A DNA stretch of 40,054 nucleotides from contig JAFYZW010000124.1 of NCBI GenBank assembly GCA_017548545.1, forward strand, positions 1-40,054. Reading direction: 5' to 3'. This stretch comes from Bacteroidales bacterium. GTDB taxonomy: Bacteria; Bacteroidota; Bacteroidia; Bacteroidales; UBA3663. Below, in pieces: positions 17,154 to 24,831 of this stretch. A model generated the notes under the pieces. It saw nothing but the letters and a program-made list of their open reading frames with translations, ran no database searches and was not told the origin of the DNA. Position 1 is the stretch's first letter. Every line of letters starts with the position of its first letter. The translations under genes were made by a program, and so were the position numbers.

Positions 17154-18593
17154 ATGGAAATCAAAAATCTTGAACCTAAAATCTTTTGGGAAATCTTTGA
17201 TGCCATCACCAAAGTGCCTCGTCCGAGCAAGAAGGAAGGCAAGATCCGCGCATGGCTGGTAAACTTCGCCGCTGAGCACAACCTCAACTGCAAGGTCGAT
17301 GAGACCGGCAACGTCCTCATCAGCTGCCCCGCCACCCCCGGACGCGAAGACCGCGAGACCCTCGTCATGCAGGCACACATGGACATGGTATGCGAAAAGA
17401 ACTCCAACATTGTCCACGACTTCGAGAACGATCCCCTCGAAACCTATATCGATGGCGATTGGGTGAAGGCCAACGGCACCACCCTCGGCGCTGACGACGG
17501 CGCAGGCATCGCCCTCTCACTCGCTGCCATGATCGACAAGACCTACGAGCACGGCCCGCTCGAGTTCCTCTGCACCTACGACGAGGAGACAGGCATGACC
17601 GGAGCCAACCAGCTCAGCGAAGGCTTCATGACCGGCAAGCTCCTGCTCAACCTCGACTCCGACCTCGAGAATCAGATTTTCATCGGCTGCGCCGGTGGCA
17701 TGGACACCGTAGCCCTCTGGCATTACACCACCGTTCCCACTCCTGCCGACTACTACTTTGCCAAGGTCAGCGTGGGCGGTCTGCTCGGTGGCCACTCGGG
17801 TGGCGACATCCATCTCGGCCGTGCCAATGCCAACAAGATCCTCGCACGCTTCCTCACCACGCAGCCCGACCTGCAGCTCGCCGACATCCACGGTGGCAAC
17901 CTCCGCAACGCCATCGCCCGTGAGGCCTTCGCCGTCATCGGTGTGCCTGCCGCACGTCGCGACCAGCTCGTGGCCGACCTCAACAAGTTCGTTGCCATGG
18001 TCGAAGTCGAGGTGGCTGGCGTTGAGCCTTCGTTCAAGATGACCATCGAGACCGTCGAGACCCCTGCCGATGTCATCGAGCCCGCAGTGGTCTGCAAGCT
18101 CATCACCGCTCTCATCGCCGCTCCTCACGGCGTCATCGGCATGAGCCACTCCATGCCCGGACTTGTCGAGACATCGACCAACCTCGCATCCGTCAAGATC
18201 ACTGAACCAGGCACCATCCGTGTCGAGACAAGCCAGCGCTCCAGTGTCGAAAGCCAGAAGCAGATGATTGCCCAGATGGTCAAGGCCGTCTTCGATATGG
18301 CTGGAGCCGAAGTCACCCAGGGCGTAGGTTACCCGGGTTGGGCACCCAATCCCAACAGCCGCATGGTGAAGGTCACCGAGGCTGCCTATCGCAAGGTATT
18401 CGGCGCCGAGCCCGAGACCACAGCCATCCATGCCGGACTCGAGACCGGACTCTTCCTCACCAAGTATCCGTGGCTCGATATGGTCAGCGTGGGCCCAACC
18501 ATGGTCGCCATCCACTCGCCCGAAGAGAAGCTCTCCATCTCGTCGGTTGCCAAGTTCTGGCCATACGTCAAGGAGATCATTTCCTCCATTTGA
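17154..18593 (+). CDS. pepD: Cytosolic aminoacyl-histidine dipeptidase (M20 family)
   Basis: PepD hydrolyses dipeptides, including those ending in histidine, using two metal ions in the cytoplasm. The expected motifs are present: QAHMDMVCEK with H75 and D77, GTTLGADDGAGIA with D114 or D115 as metal ligand, and YDEETGMTGA with the catalytic glutamate and neighbour at 144-145. The dimerisation domain follows, with GGHSGGDIH at about 211-219, and the last ligand histidine is in AIHAGLETGLF near 423. The length of 479 residues is usual. It has no signal peptide. The gene stands alone on the plus strand between a divergent small gene pair and dnaN. Confidence 0.95.
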   Translation: MEIKNLEPKIFWEIFDAITKVPRPSKKEGKIRAWLVNFAAEHNLNCKVDETGNVLISCPATPGREDRETLVMQAHMDMVCEKNSNIVHDFENDPLETYIDGDWVKANGTTLGADDGAGIALSLAAMIDKTYEHGPLEFLCTYDEETGMTGANQLSEGFMTGKLLLNLDSDLENQIFIGCAGGMDTVALWHYTTVPTPADYYFAKVSVGGLLGGHSGGDIHLGRANANKILARFLTTQPDLQLADIHGGNLRNAIAREAFAVIGVPAARRDQLVADLNKFVAMVEVEVAGVEPSFKMTIETVETPADVIEPAVVCKLITALIAAPHGVIGMSHSMPGLVETSTNLASVKITEPGTIRVETSQRSSVESQKQMIAQMVKAVFDMAGAEVTQGVGYPGWAPNPNSRMVKVTEAAYRKVFGAEPETTAIHAGLETGLFLTKYPWLDMVSVGPTMVAIHSPEEKLSISSVAKFWPYVKEIISSI

Positions 18594-18664
18594 CGCAAAT
18601 GACAGGTCATAGAATCACTCAAAAAGGTGATTTTCGGACGAATTCATAGAAAAATTGCATTTTT

Positions 18665-18712
18665 TCGGGCAAATATTTGGTTATTTCGCAAAATATACCG
18701 ATATTTGCCCGA
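18665..18712. repeat. Long near-perfect hairpin upstream of dnaN
   Basis: A 12-bp outer stem pairs TCGGGCAAATAT (18665-18676) with its exact complement (18701-18712). An inner stem GGT-TATTT (18679-18686) pairs with AAATA-t-ACC (18691-18699) around the loop CGCA, with small bulges only. No T tract follows on either strand, so it is not a typical terminator. The rest of the 189-base gap before dnaN has a weak AATCAC hairpin (18613-18632) and an AT-rich TTAATT repeat, with no gene. Confidence 0.75.
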
Positions 18713-18782
18713 TAATTATATTATGTCAAGCACGACAATTTTTATTTGTTAATTATTAATTGTTAATTCATATAGAGACACT

Positions 18783-19910
18783 ATGAAATTCGAAGTCCTC
18801 AGTTCCGACCTCATGAGTCATCTGAACGCCATCAGCCGCGTGCTGCTGAGCAAGAACCCCCTGCCTGTCCTCGATAACTTCCGTTTCGACATCGGCGAAG
18901 AAAGGCTAACCGTTACCGCCAGCGATGGCAGCACTACCATGATCACCTCCATCCCCATCCACGACGTCGAGGGAGCAGGCGCCTTCGTGGTGCCCGCCAA
19001 GACCATCATGGACCCGCTCAAGGAGATGCCGCAGCAGCAGCTCACCATCGAGGTAGATAACGGCAACTACGAGGTCATCGTCAGCTACGCCAATGGCAAG
19101 TACAACTTCATCGGCGGTAATGCCGACGAGTATCCGCGCGTCAAGCCCCTCGAAGAGAGTGCCCGCAGTTTCGAGATCAATGCTCAGGCGCTCCTCAACG
19201 GCATACAGAGCACCCTCTTTGCCACCGCCGAGGACGAGCTCCGTCCCGTCATGAACGGCATCTATTTCGACATCAAGGCCGACCGCATCATCTTCGTCGC
19301 TTCCGACTCCAAGAAGCTCGTCCGTCTCATCAACGAGGTGACCGCCCCCGGCTTCGAGGCCAACTTCATCCTGCCCAAGAAACCTGCCAACCTCCTCAAG
19401 AACATCATCGCCAAGGACCAGCTGCTCTGCACCGTCAGCTTCGACTCCAAGAGCGCACACTTCCAGCTGGGCGACTACGAGCTCATCTGCACCCTCATCG
19501 AGGGACGCTATCCACGCTATGAGGTGGTCATCCCCAAGAACAACACCAACCGCCTCACCATCGATCGTCAGTCGTTCCTTTCCGCACTGCGTCGCATCGC
19601 CGTCTTCGCCAACAGCGCCACCAACCAGGTCAAGTTCGACCTCGAGGCAAGCAGTCTCACCATCTCTGCCCAGGATGTCGATTACTCCACCTCCGGCACC
19701 GAGACGCTCACCTGCTCCTACGAAGGCATCCCGATGAGCATCGGATTCCGCGCCAACTTCCTCATCGAAATCCTCAACACCATCACCGCGCAGGACATCG
19801 AGATGCTGCTCAGCGATCCCGCCCGCGCTGGCCTCGTAGCCCCCGTGCAGAACAACGAGGGCGAACAGCTGCTCATGCTCATCATGCCGATGATGCTCAC
19901 CGACTTCTAA
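18783..19910 (+). CDS. dnaN: DNA polymerase III sliding clamp (beta subunit)
   Basis: DnaN forms a ring dimer that holds DNA polymerase III on the template. The N-terminus MKFEVLSSDLMSHLNAISRV, the later NGIYFDIKADRIIFVASDS and the C-terminal VQNNEGEQLLMLIMPMML are characteristic. The 375 residues cover three clamp domains. The C-terminal LIMPMML is the family's conserved end of the protein-binding cleft. It is the first of four plus-strand genes, and the exonuclease starts nine bases after its stop. There is no dnaA next to it, as is common in Bacteroidetes. Confidence 0.97.
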   Translation: MKFEVLSSDLMSHLNAISRVLLSKNPLPVLDNFRFDIGEERLTVTASDGSTTMITSIPIHDVEGAGAFVVPAKTIMDPLKEMPQQQLTIEVDNGNYEVIVSYANGKYNFIGGNADEYPRVKPLEESARSFEINAQALLNGIQSTLFATAEDELRPVMNGIYFDIKADRIIFVASDSKKLVRLINEVTAPGFEANFILPKKPANLLKNIIAKDQLLCTVSFDSKSAHFQLGDYELICTLIEGRYPRYEVVIPKNNTNRLTIDRQSFLSALRRIAVFANSATNQVKFDLEASSLTISAQDVDYSTSGTETLTCSYEGIPMSIGFRANFLIEILNTITAQDIEMLLSDPARAGLVAPVQNNEGEQLLMLIMPMMLTDF

Positions 19911-19919
19911 GCATCGCTT

Positions 19920-20687
19920 ATGAAACTCCATCTCAAGAAACCCCTCATCTTCTTCGACCTCGAAACCACTGGTATCAGCGTCACCCGCGACCGGATTGTC
20001 CAACTCGGTTACATCAAGGTGATGCCCAATGGTGAGGAGAAAGCGGGCAATTTCTTTGTCAATCCCGAGATGCACATCCCCGCCGAGGCGACTGCCGTCC
20101 ACCATATCACCGACGAGATGGTGGCCGACAAACCCACATTCAAGCAGCTTGCCAAGCAGCTCGAGCAGATCTTCAAGGGCTGCGACCTCGCAGGCTACAA
20201 CTCCAACCGCTTCGACGTCCCCCTGCTCATCGAGGAGTTTCTGCGCGCAGGCATCAGCTTCGACACGCACAATGCCCACTTCATCGACGTGCAGAACATC
20301 TTCCACAAGAAGGAGCCGCGCACCCTCGTCGCCGCCTACCGTTTCTATTGCGGCAAGGAGCTCGATGGCGCACATTCGGCCGACTGCGACATCCGTGCCA
20401 CCTACGAGGTGCTGCAGGCGCAGCTCGACCGCTACGACGACCTCCAGAACGATGTGGCTTGGCTGCAGGACTTCACCCGCATGAACCGCAACGTCGATCC
20501 CATGGGTGCCATGGTCTATGACGACAAGGATCGCCCCGTCTTCAACTTCGGCAAGTACAAGGGTCGCCCTGTCACCGAAGTCTTGACTAAGGACCCCAGC
20601 TATTACTCCTGGATGATGAATGGCGACTTCGCCCTTTCCTCCAAGCACGAGCTTACGCAGATTAAGCTGGGAATGATGAGGAAGTGA
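19920..20687 (+). CDS. DnaQ-like 3'-5' exonuclease (DEDDh family)
   Basis: The five catalytic residues of DEDDh exonucleases are visible: D13 and E15 in FFDLETTG, D99 in SNRFDVPLL, and H152 and D157 in AHSADCDI. The enzyme would remove nucleotides from DNA 3' ends, as the epsilon proofreading subunit of DNA polymerase III does. The C-terminal part (from about residue 195), with FNFGKYKGRPVTEVL and DPSYYSWMM, resembles the small domain often fused to such exonucleases in Bacteroidetes. Its placement nine bases after dnaN supports a replication role, but whether it is the true polymerase III epsilon subunit is not certain. The stop lies three bases before a tandem repeat. Confidence 0.92.
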   Translation: MKLHLKKPLIFFDLETTGISVTRDRIVQLGYIKVMPNGEEKAGNFFVNPEMHIPAEATAVHHITDEMVADKPTFKQLAKQLEQIFKGCDLAGYNSNRFDVPLLIEEFLRAGISFDTHNAHFIDVQNIFHKKEPRTLVAAYRFYCGKELDGAHSADCDIRATYEVLQAQLDRYDDLQNDVAWLQDFTRMNRNVDPMGAMVYDDKDRPVFNFGKYKGRPVTEVLTKDPSYYSWMMNGDFALSSKHELTQIKLGMMRK

Positions 20688-20689
20688 GG

Positions 20690-20780
20690 GTTTGAGAGGT
20701 TTGAGAGGTTTGAGGAGTTTGAGAGGTTTGAGGGGGTTGAGAGGTTAAGAAGGGTTAAGAAAGGTTAAGAAAGGTAATGA
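20690..20780. repeat. 9-10 bp tandem repeat (GTTTGAGAG type) between dnaQ-like gene and DUF4835 gene
   Basis: Six units of nine bases start at 20690, 20699, 20708, 20717, 20726 and 20735 with consensus GTTTGAGAG. They pass into about four units of ten bases with consensus GGTTAAGAAA. The last unit contains the ATG of the next gene. It fills the entire 89-base gap between the two genes. Confidence 0.92.
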
Positions 20781-21736
20781 AAAGAAAAAACATAGAGAAA
20801 AAAATCATTTCCTCATTGTGGGGAAGAATAAGGGTGGGGATCCTCTTCACCCTAATTCTTCTTGTTACTCCATCTCTGCTGCCTGCGCAGGAACTGAATG
20901 CGACGGTCACCATCAACACACAGCAGATCGATGCATCGCTGCGTCCGCGTTTCGAGACGCTCAAGGAGAGTCTCGAGGAGTTCATCAATGGTCAGCAGTG
21001 GACGGGCACACAGTTCTCGACCGTCGAGAAGATCACCTGCACCTTCGCACTCACCATCAACGAAGTAGTGCAGTCCGATGTCTATAAGGTGTCGGTCACC
21101 GTGCAGGCACGCCGCCCCGTCTATAACGCCACCTATCAGAGCATCCTCATCAACTGGCGCGACGACCTCGTCACCCTGCCCTATCAGGAGGGAGAGAACC
21201 TCACCTACAACGAGTTCAACCTCGACAACGAACTCATTGCCACCATCGCCTATTACGTCTATCTTGTCCTCGGACTCGACTTCGATTCGTTCAGCAGCAT
21301 GGGAGGCGAACAGTATCTGCGCAAGTGCGAGAGCATCGTCAGCCAGATGCAGTCGTCCGACAGCAACGGCTGGAAGGCCTTCGACTCGAAGACCAATCGC
21401 CATGCCATCATCACCGCCCTCCTCGACCAGAATCAGCAGGGCTTCCGCGAAGTGTGGTACACCTACCATCGCCAGGGTCTCGACCAGATGGCACAATCCG
21501 TCGATAAGGGACGCACGCAGATCTCCTCCTCCTTCGACCAGCTCGCCACCGTGCGTCAAGCCGACGCCATGACTCCCCTCCTCTCCCTCTTCATCAATGC
21601 CAAGCTCGACGAACTCGTCAACATCTACAGCGAGGCCCCCATGTCCGAGAAGAAGACCATCTACGACAAGCTCAGCGACCTCTTCCCCACCTACTCCCGC
21701 CAGCTCTCTCCAATCAAAGAAGAATACAAAGAATAA
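20777..21736 (+). CDS. DUF4835 family secreted protein
   Basis: A signal peptide (VGILFTLILLVTPSLLPAQ) leads to a mature protein starting ELNATVTINTQQI, the typical start of DUF4835, with the further conserved SVEKITCTFALTIN-like and RRPVYNATYQS segments. The length of 319 residues is usual for the family. Members occur across Bacteroidetes next to recN and DNA replication genes, but the function is unknown. The protein is likely periplasmic. The start codon sits in the last copy of the tandem repeat, so its translation initiation region is made of repeat sequence. recN starts 33 bases after its stop. Confidence 0.88.
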   Translation: MKRKNIEKKIISSLWGRIRVGILFTLILLVTPSLLPAQELNATVTINTQQIDASLRPRFETLKESLEEFINGQQWTGTQFSTVEKITCTFALTINEVVQSDVYKVSVTVQARRPVYNATYQSILINWRDDLVTLPYQEGENLTYNEFNLDNELIATIAYYVYLVLGLDFDSFSSMGGEQYLRKCESIVSQMQSSDSNGWKAFDSKTNRHAIITALLDQNQQGFREVWYTYHRQGLDQMAQSVDKGRTQISSSFDQLATVRQADAMTPLLSLFINAKLDELVNIYSEAPMSEKKTIYDKLSDLFPTYSRQLSPIKEEYKE

Positions 21737-21769
21737 TTCTCAAATTCTCAAATTCTTGATAAAAAAGAG

Positions 21770-23464
21770 ATGTTACAATTCTTGTCCATCGAGAACTACG
21801 CCCTCATTGATCACCTCGAATTCCGTCCAGGTGCAGGCCTCACCGTGATCACAGGCGAGACGGGAGCCGGCAAGTCCATCATCATGGGAGCGCTCGGCCT
21901 CATTCTTGGTCAGCGAGCCGATGCCAAGGCAGTGCGCAACGGAGCCACCAAATGCGTCATCGAGGCACAGTTCGACATCTCCGCCTACGCGCTCGAGGAC
22001 TTCTTCCGTCAGAATGATCTCGAATACGACGCCCACGACACCATCCTGCGACGCGAGATCTACGCCACGGGCAAGAGCCGTGCCTTCGTCAACGATATCC
22101 CCGTGCAGCTCACCACCCTTCGGCAGCTGGGGAGCAGCCTTATCGACATCCATTCGCAGCACCAGAACCTTCTGCTTGGTCAAGATGCCTTCCAGCTCTC
22201 GGTCATCGACGCACTCGCAGGCAATCACGTCGAATATCGCCAGTACCGCACCGTCTATGACCAGTACGTAGCACTCAACTCAAGACTCAAGACTTTGAAA
22301 GCCGAGGCCGCAAGGGATGCACAGGAAGCTGACTATATCCGCTTCCAGTTCCAGCAGCTCGACAGTGCCAACCTCGTCGAAGGCGAACAGGAGGAACTCG
22401 AAGCCGAACAGGAACTGCTCAGCCATGCCGAGGACATCAAGTCCAGCCTCGGTCAGATGCACGAGGCACTCGATGGCGAGGACGACTCGATGGTACAGGT
22501 GCTCAAGAACGTCGCACGCCAGGCACACGAGCTGAGCCGCATCTATCCCGACATCGCCGAGATAGCCCAGCGCCTCGAAAGCGACTACATCGACCTCAAG
22601 GACATCGCCGACGAAGTCGATGGCCGCACCGAGGAAGTCAACTTCGACCCGCAGCGCATGGAGCAGGTCGAAGAGCGACTGAGCCTCCTCTATTCCCTCC
22701 AGAAGAAGCACGGCAAGACCTCGGTCGAAGACCTCATCGCGTTGCGTGACCAGCTCTTCGAGCGCATGCAGCACATCGAAGGCAGCGACGAAGAGATCGA
22801 CGAGATGGAGAAGCAGCTCAAGGAACTCACCCAACAGGCCACACGATGCGCAGCCGCCCTCACCGCCACCCGCGTCCAGGCCGCCGCTAAGTTCCAAAAG
22901 GCCCTCATCGACCGCGTCACCTACCTCGGCATGCCCAACCTCCGCTTCCAAGCCATCGTCAGCCCCCTCACCCCCTCAAACTCCTCAAACCCCTCAAACC
23001 CCTCAAACCGCTTCAGCGCCACTGGCGCTGACAGCATTGACTTCCTCTTCTCCGCCAACAAAAACCAACCTCTCCGTCCTGCAGGCGAAGTGGCATCGGG
23101 AGGCGAGATCAGCCGCCTCATGCTTGGCATCAAGAGCCTGGTGGCATCGGCACGCACCCTGCCCACCATCATCTTCGACGAGATTGACACGGGAGTATCG
23201 GGCGACATCGCCGATCGCATGGGACAAGTCATGAAGGAACTCTCCACCCATCTGCAGGTCATCACCATCACCCACCTGCCGCAAGTCGCAGGCAAGGGCA
23301 ATCAGCATTTCCGCGTCTTCAAGGCCGACACCGACGAGCAGACCATCACCCACATCGAGCAACTATCGCCCGAACAGCGCATTCAGGAGATTGCCCGCAT
23401 GCTCAGTGGTTCCGACATCACTCCCGAAGCTCTGGCTAATGCTCGAACACTAATCACGGAATAA
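21770..23464 (+). CDS. recN: DNA repair protein RecN with in-frame Pro-Ser-Asn insert
   Basis: RecN is an SMC-like ATPase that helps repair DNA double-strand breaks. The Walker A motif GETGAGKS is at residues 29-36, coiled-coil arms occupy about 160-370, the ABC signature VASGGEISRLML lies near 442-453, and Walker B IIFDEIDTG follows. The length of 564 residues is close to usual. Residues 401-413 read PSN-type tripeptides and are encoded by a 9-bp tandem repeat (22972-23007). They lie in the loop before the segment DSIDFLFSAN, where other RecN proteins have a short ordinary linker. The frame is kept, so the protein is probably functional. It is the last gene of the dnaN operon. Confidence 0.96.
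   Translation: MLQFLSIENYALIDHLEFRPGAGLTVITGETGAGKSIIMGALGLILGQRADAKAVRNGATKCVIEAQFDISAYALEDFFRQNDLEYDAHDTILRREIYATGKSRAFVNDIPVQLTTLRQLGSSLIDIHSQHQNLLLGQDAFQLSVIDALAGNHVEYRQYRTVYDQYVALNSRLKTLKAEAARDAQEADYIRFQFQQLDSANLVEGEQEELEAEQELLSHAEDIKSSLGQMHEALDGEDDSMVQVLKNVARQAHELSRIYPDIAEIAQRLESDYIDLKDIADEVDGRTEEVNFDPQRMEQVEERLSLLYSLQKKHGKTSVEDLIALRDQLFERMQHIEGSDEEIDEMEKQLKELTQQATRCAAALTATRVQAAAKFQKALIDRVTYLGMPNLRFQAIVSPLTPSNSSNPSNPSNRFSATGADSIDFLFSANKNQPLRPAGEVASGGEISRLMLGIKSLVASARTLPTIIFDEIDTGVSGDIADRMGQVMKELSTHLQVITITHLPQVAGKGNQHFRVFKADTDEQTITHIEQLSPEQRIQEIARMLSGSDITPEALANARTLITE
22972..23007. repeat. In-frame 9-bp tandem repeat inside recN
   Basis: Four units of CCCCTCAAA (the second is CTCCTCAAA) begin at 22972, 22981, 22990 and 22999. 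They encode repeated Pro-Ser-Asn. The complement TTTGAGGGG is identical to the unit at 30986-31026 in the tandem-ABC gene. Confidence 0.95.
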
Positions 23465-23490
23465 TATTTATCGTCTTTTCCATCATAAAG

Positions 23491-23520
23491 CACTATCTCG
23501 CTCGGGATAGTGTTTTTTTT
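23491..23520 (+). terminator. Intrinsic terminator after recN
   Basis: CACTATC (23491-23497) pairs with GATAGTG (23506-23512) across a short loop and is followed by eight T residues (23513-23520). It ends the dnaN-dnaQ-DUF4835-recN transcript and directly abuts the palindrome array. Confidence 0.9.
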
Positions 23521-23938
23521 GCAGCAAGCACTTTGACGGCCGTCAGAGTGCTCTTTCTATTCGAAGTATGACCAATCCTGGCCAAGATTGGTTATCCTCC
23601 ATTTGGAGAAAGCATTTTGTCGGCCGTCAGAGTGCTCTTTCCAATCACAGCATGACCTTTCTCGGCCATGATTGGTTATTCTTCATTTGGAGAAAGCATT
23701 CTGTCGGCCGACAGAGTGCTCTTTCCATTCGAGGCATGACCAGTCTCGGCCAAGATTGGTTATAGTGCGACTGAAGGATGACCTTTCTTGGCCAAAATTG
23801 GTTATAAAACGACTACGGCATGACCTTTCTCGGCCATGATTGGTTATTCTTCATTTGGAGAAAGCATTCTGTCGGCCGTCAGAATGCTCTTTCCATTCGA
23901 AGTATGACCATTCTTGGCTAAAATTGGGTATGCATTGA
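23519..23938. repeat. Array of ten 42-bp palindromic units with GGCC-type centres
   Basis: Ten units of exactly 42 bp fill the gap between recN and the Crp/Fnr gene. Their centres fall at 23539.5, 23581.5, 23623.5, 23665.5, 23707.5, 23749.5, 23791.5, 23833.5, 23875.5 and 23917.5. Type A units (1, 3, 5, 9) centre on CGGCCG with arms such as GAAAGCATTCTGTCGG and CCGACAGAGTGCTCTTTC. Type B units (2, 4, 6, 7, 8, 10) centre on TGGCCA or CGGCCA with arms such as ACCAATC and GATTGGT. Unit 10 has a decayed centre (GGCT). The pattern ABABABBBAB means A or B may replace one another without breaking the spacing. It is not a CRISPR array because the units are themselves palindromic and there are no unique spacers. 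From 23939 to 24093 the sequence is AT-rich with no recognised gene. Confidence 0.95.
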
Positions 23939-24093
23939 AATGGGGCATAAACATCGAACAAAGAACTGCAGTTTTTCCTTACGAACAAACAATTATCTGC
24001 CACAATTCTATAAAACATCGTAAAAACAATGGTTTATCGTTATTTTTAGTTAATCACATATACCTATTCCATATTATTCTGCCTATAAATATG

Positions 24094-24101
24094 TATATTT
24101 G
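24094..24101 (+). promoter_or_regulatory. -7 element for the Crp/Fnr-family gene
   Basis: TATATTTG matches TAnnTTTG and lies 35 bases before the ATG at 24137. No clear TTTG occurs at the expected upstream distance. Confidence 0.6.
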
Positions 24102-24136
24102 CACCACAAATAATACAAGGCTGAAATAGAGATAAT

Positions 24137-24715
24137 ATGGAACAGAAATTCGGATACAATAGCTTGGACGTGCAGGTGCTTCTCGACTTCTGTAAGCAGG
24201 AAGGAAACACGGTGCAGTACAGAAAAGGCGAAAAGATGGAGTGCGAAGGCGAACCTTCACAATGGTTCGGCTTCGTGGAAGAAGGTTGTTTCAAATACGT
24301 AACACAAGGCATCAGCGATGACAAAGAGCACATCACGTGGTTTTCTTTTGAAGGCGAATTTGTTGGCAACTATCCTTGCTGTCTCAACGGTACCCCAGCG
24401 CTGACCACCATCGAGGCAATGATTCCCTCTCGTGTGCTCAGGATCAGTGGAGAGCAGATGCAGCGACTCTTCCATCAGAATATGGAGATGATGGAGCTAC
24501 GTGGTATCATCAGCGAGCACCTGTTGAGTCAATGCCGCGCCCGATATCTGGACTTCCATCGTGCCACGCCCCGCGAACGTTACGAATTGTTATTGAGACG
24601 CTGTCCTGGAATAGTGCAACACCTCCCTCTCAATGCCATCTCTTCTTTCCTCTGCATCACTCCCCAGATGCTTTCCAAAATCCGCAAAGGCATCACTTTC
24701 AACATTCAGCCTTAA
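24137..24715 (+). CDS. Crp/Fnr-family transcription regulator
   Basis: The 192-residue protein has an N-terminal cyclic-nucleotide-binding-type beta barrel (about residues 20-115, with KGEKMECEGEPSQWFGFVEEG) and a C-terminal helix-turn-helix (about 160-185, with LNAISSFLCITPQMLSKIRK). It would bind DNA as a dimer in response to an unknown signal. The residues that contact cAMP in CRP are not evident, and no Fnr-like cysteine cluster is seen, so the ligand is open. It lies 116 bases upstream of the thioredoxin-like cluster on the same strand and could regulate it. The palindrome array lies upstream of it. Confidence 0.88.
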   Translation: MEQKFGYNSLDVQVLLDFCKQEGNTVQYRKGEKMECEGEPSQWFGFVEEGCFKYVTQGISDDKEHITWFSFEGEFVGNYPCCLNGTPALTTIEAMIPSRVLRISGEQMQRLFHQNMEMMELRGIISEHLLSQCRARYLDFHRATPRERYELLLRRCPGIVQHLPLNAISSFLCITPQMLSKIRKGITFNIQP

Positions 24716-24798
24716 GAAAATACTGAAACTATTTTCATACTTTCACCTTTAGCAGCCACTTTTATGGTCTCGCCGAGGCTATTTCGAAGATTTATTTG

Positions 24799-24806
24799 TA
24801 TTTTTG
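24799..24806 (+). promoter_or_regulatory. -7 element for the thioredoxin-like gene cluster
   Basis: TATTTTTG matches TAnnTTTG, 25 bases before the ATG at 24832. The cluster could thus be transcribed separately from the regulator gene upstream. Confidence 0.5.
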
Positions 24807-24831
24807 TGGCAGAAAACATAAAACATAGATA

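Noticed and set aside
18906..20648. Long minus-strand open frame (580 codons) opposite dnaN and the exonuclease gene
   Set aside because: It spans two well-recognised genes and the gap between them and is rich in Gly, Val, Asp and Glu, as expected for the reverse of these codon-biased genes.
21737..21762. Two to three copies of CAAATTCT before recN as another tandem repeat locus
   Set aside because: Period is eight with only two full copies in AT-rich sequence, so it is too short to separate from chance.
23519..23938. CRISPR array
   Set aside because: Units are regularly spaced, but each 42-bp unit is itself a near-identical palindrome. There are no constant repeats separated by unique spacers, and no cas genes are near.
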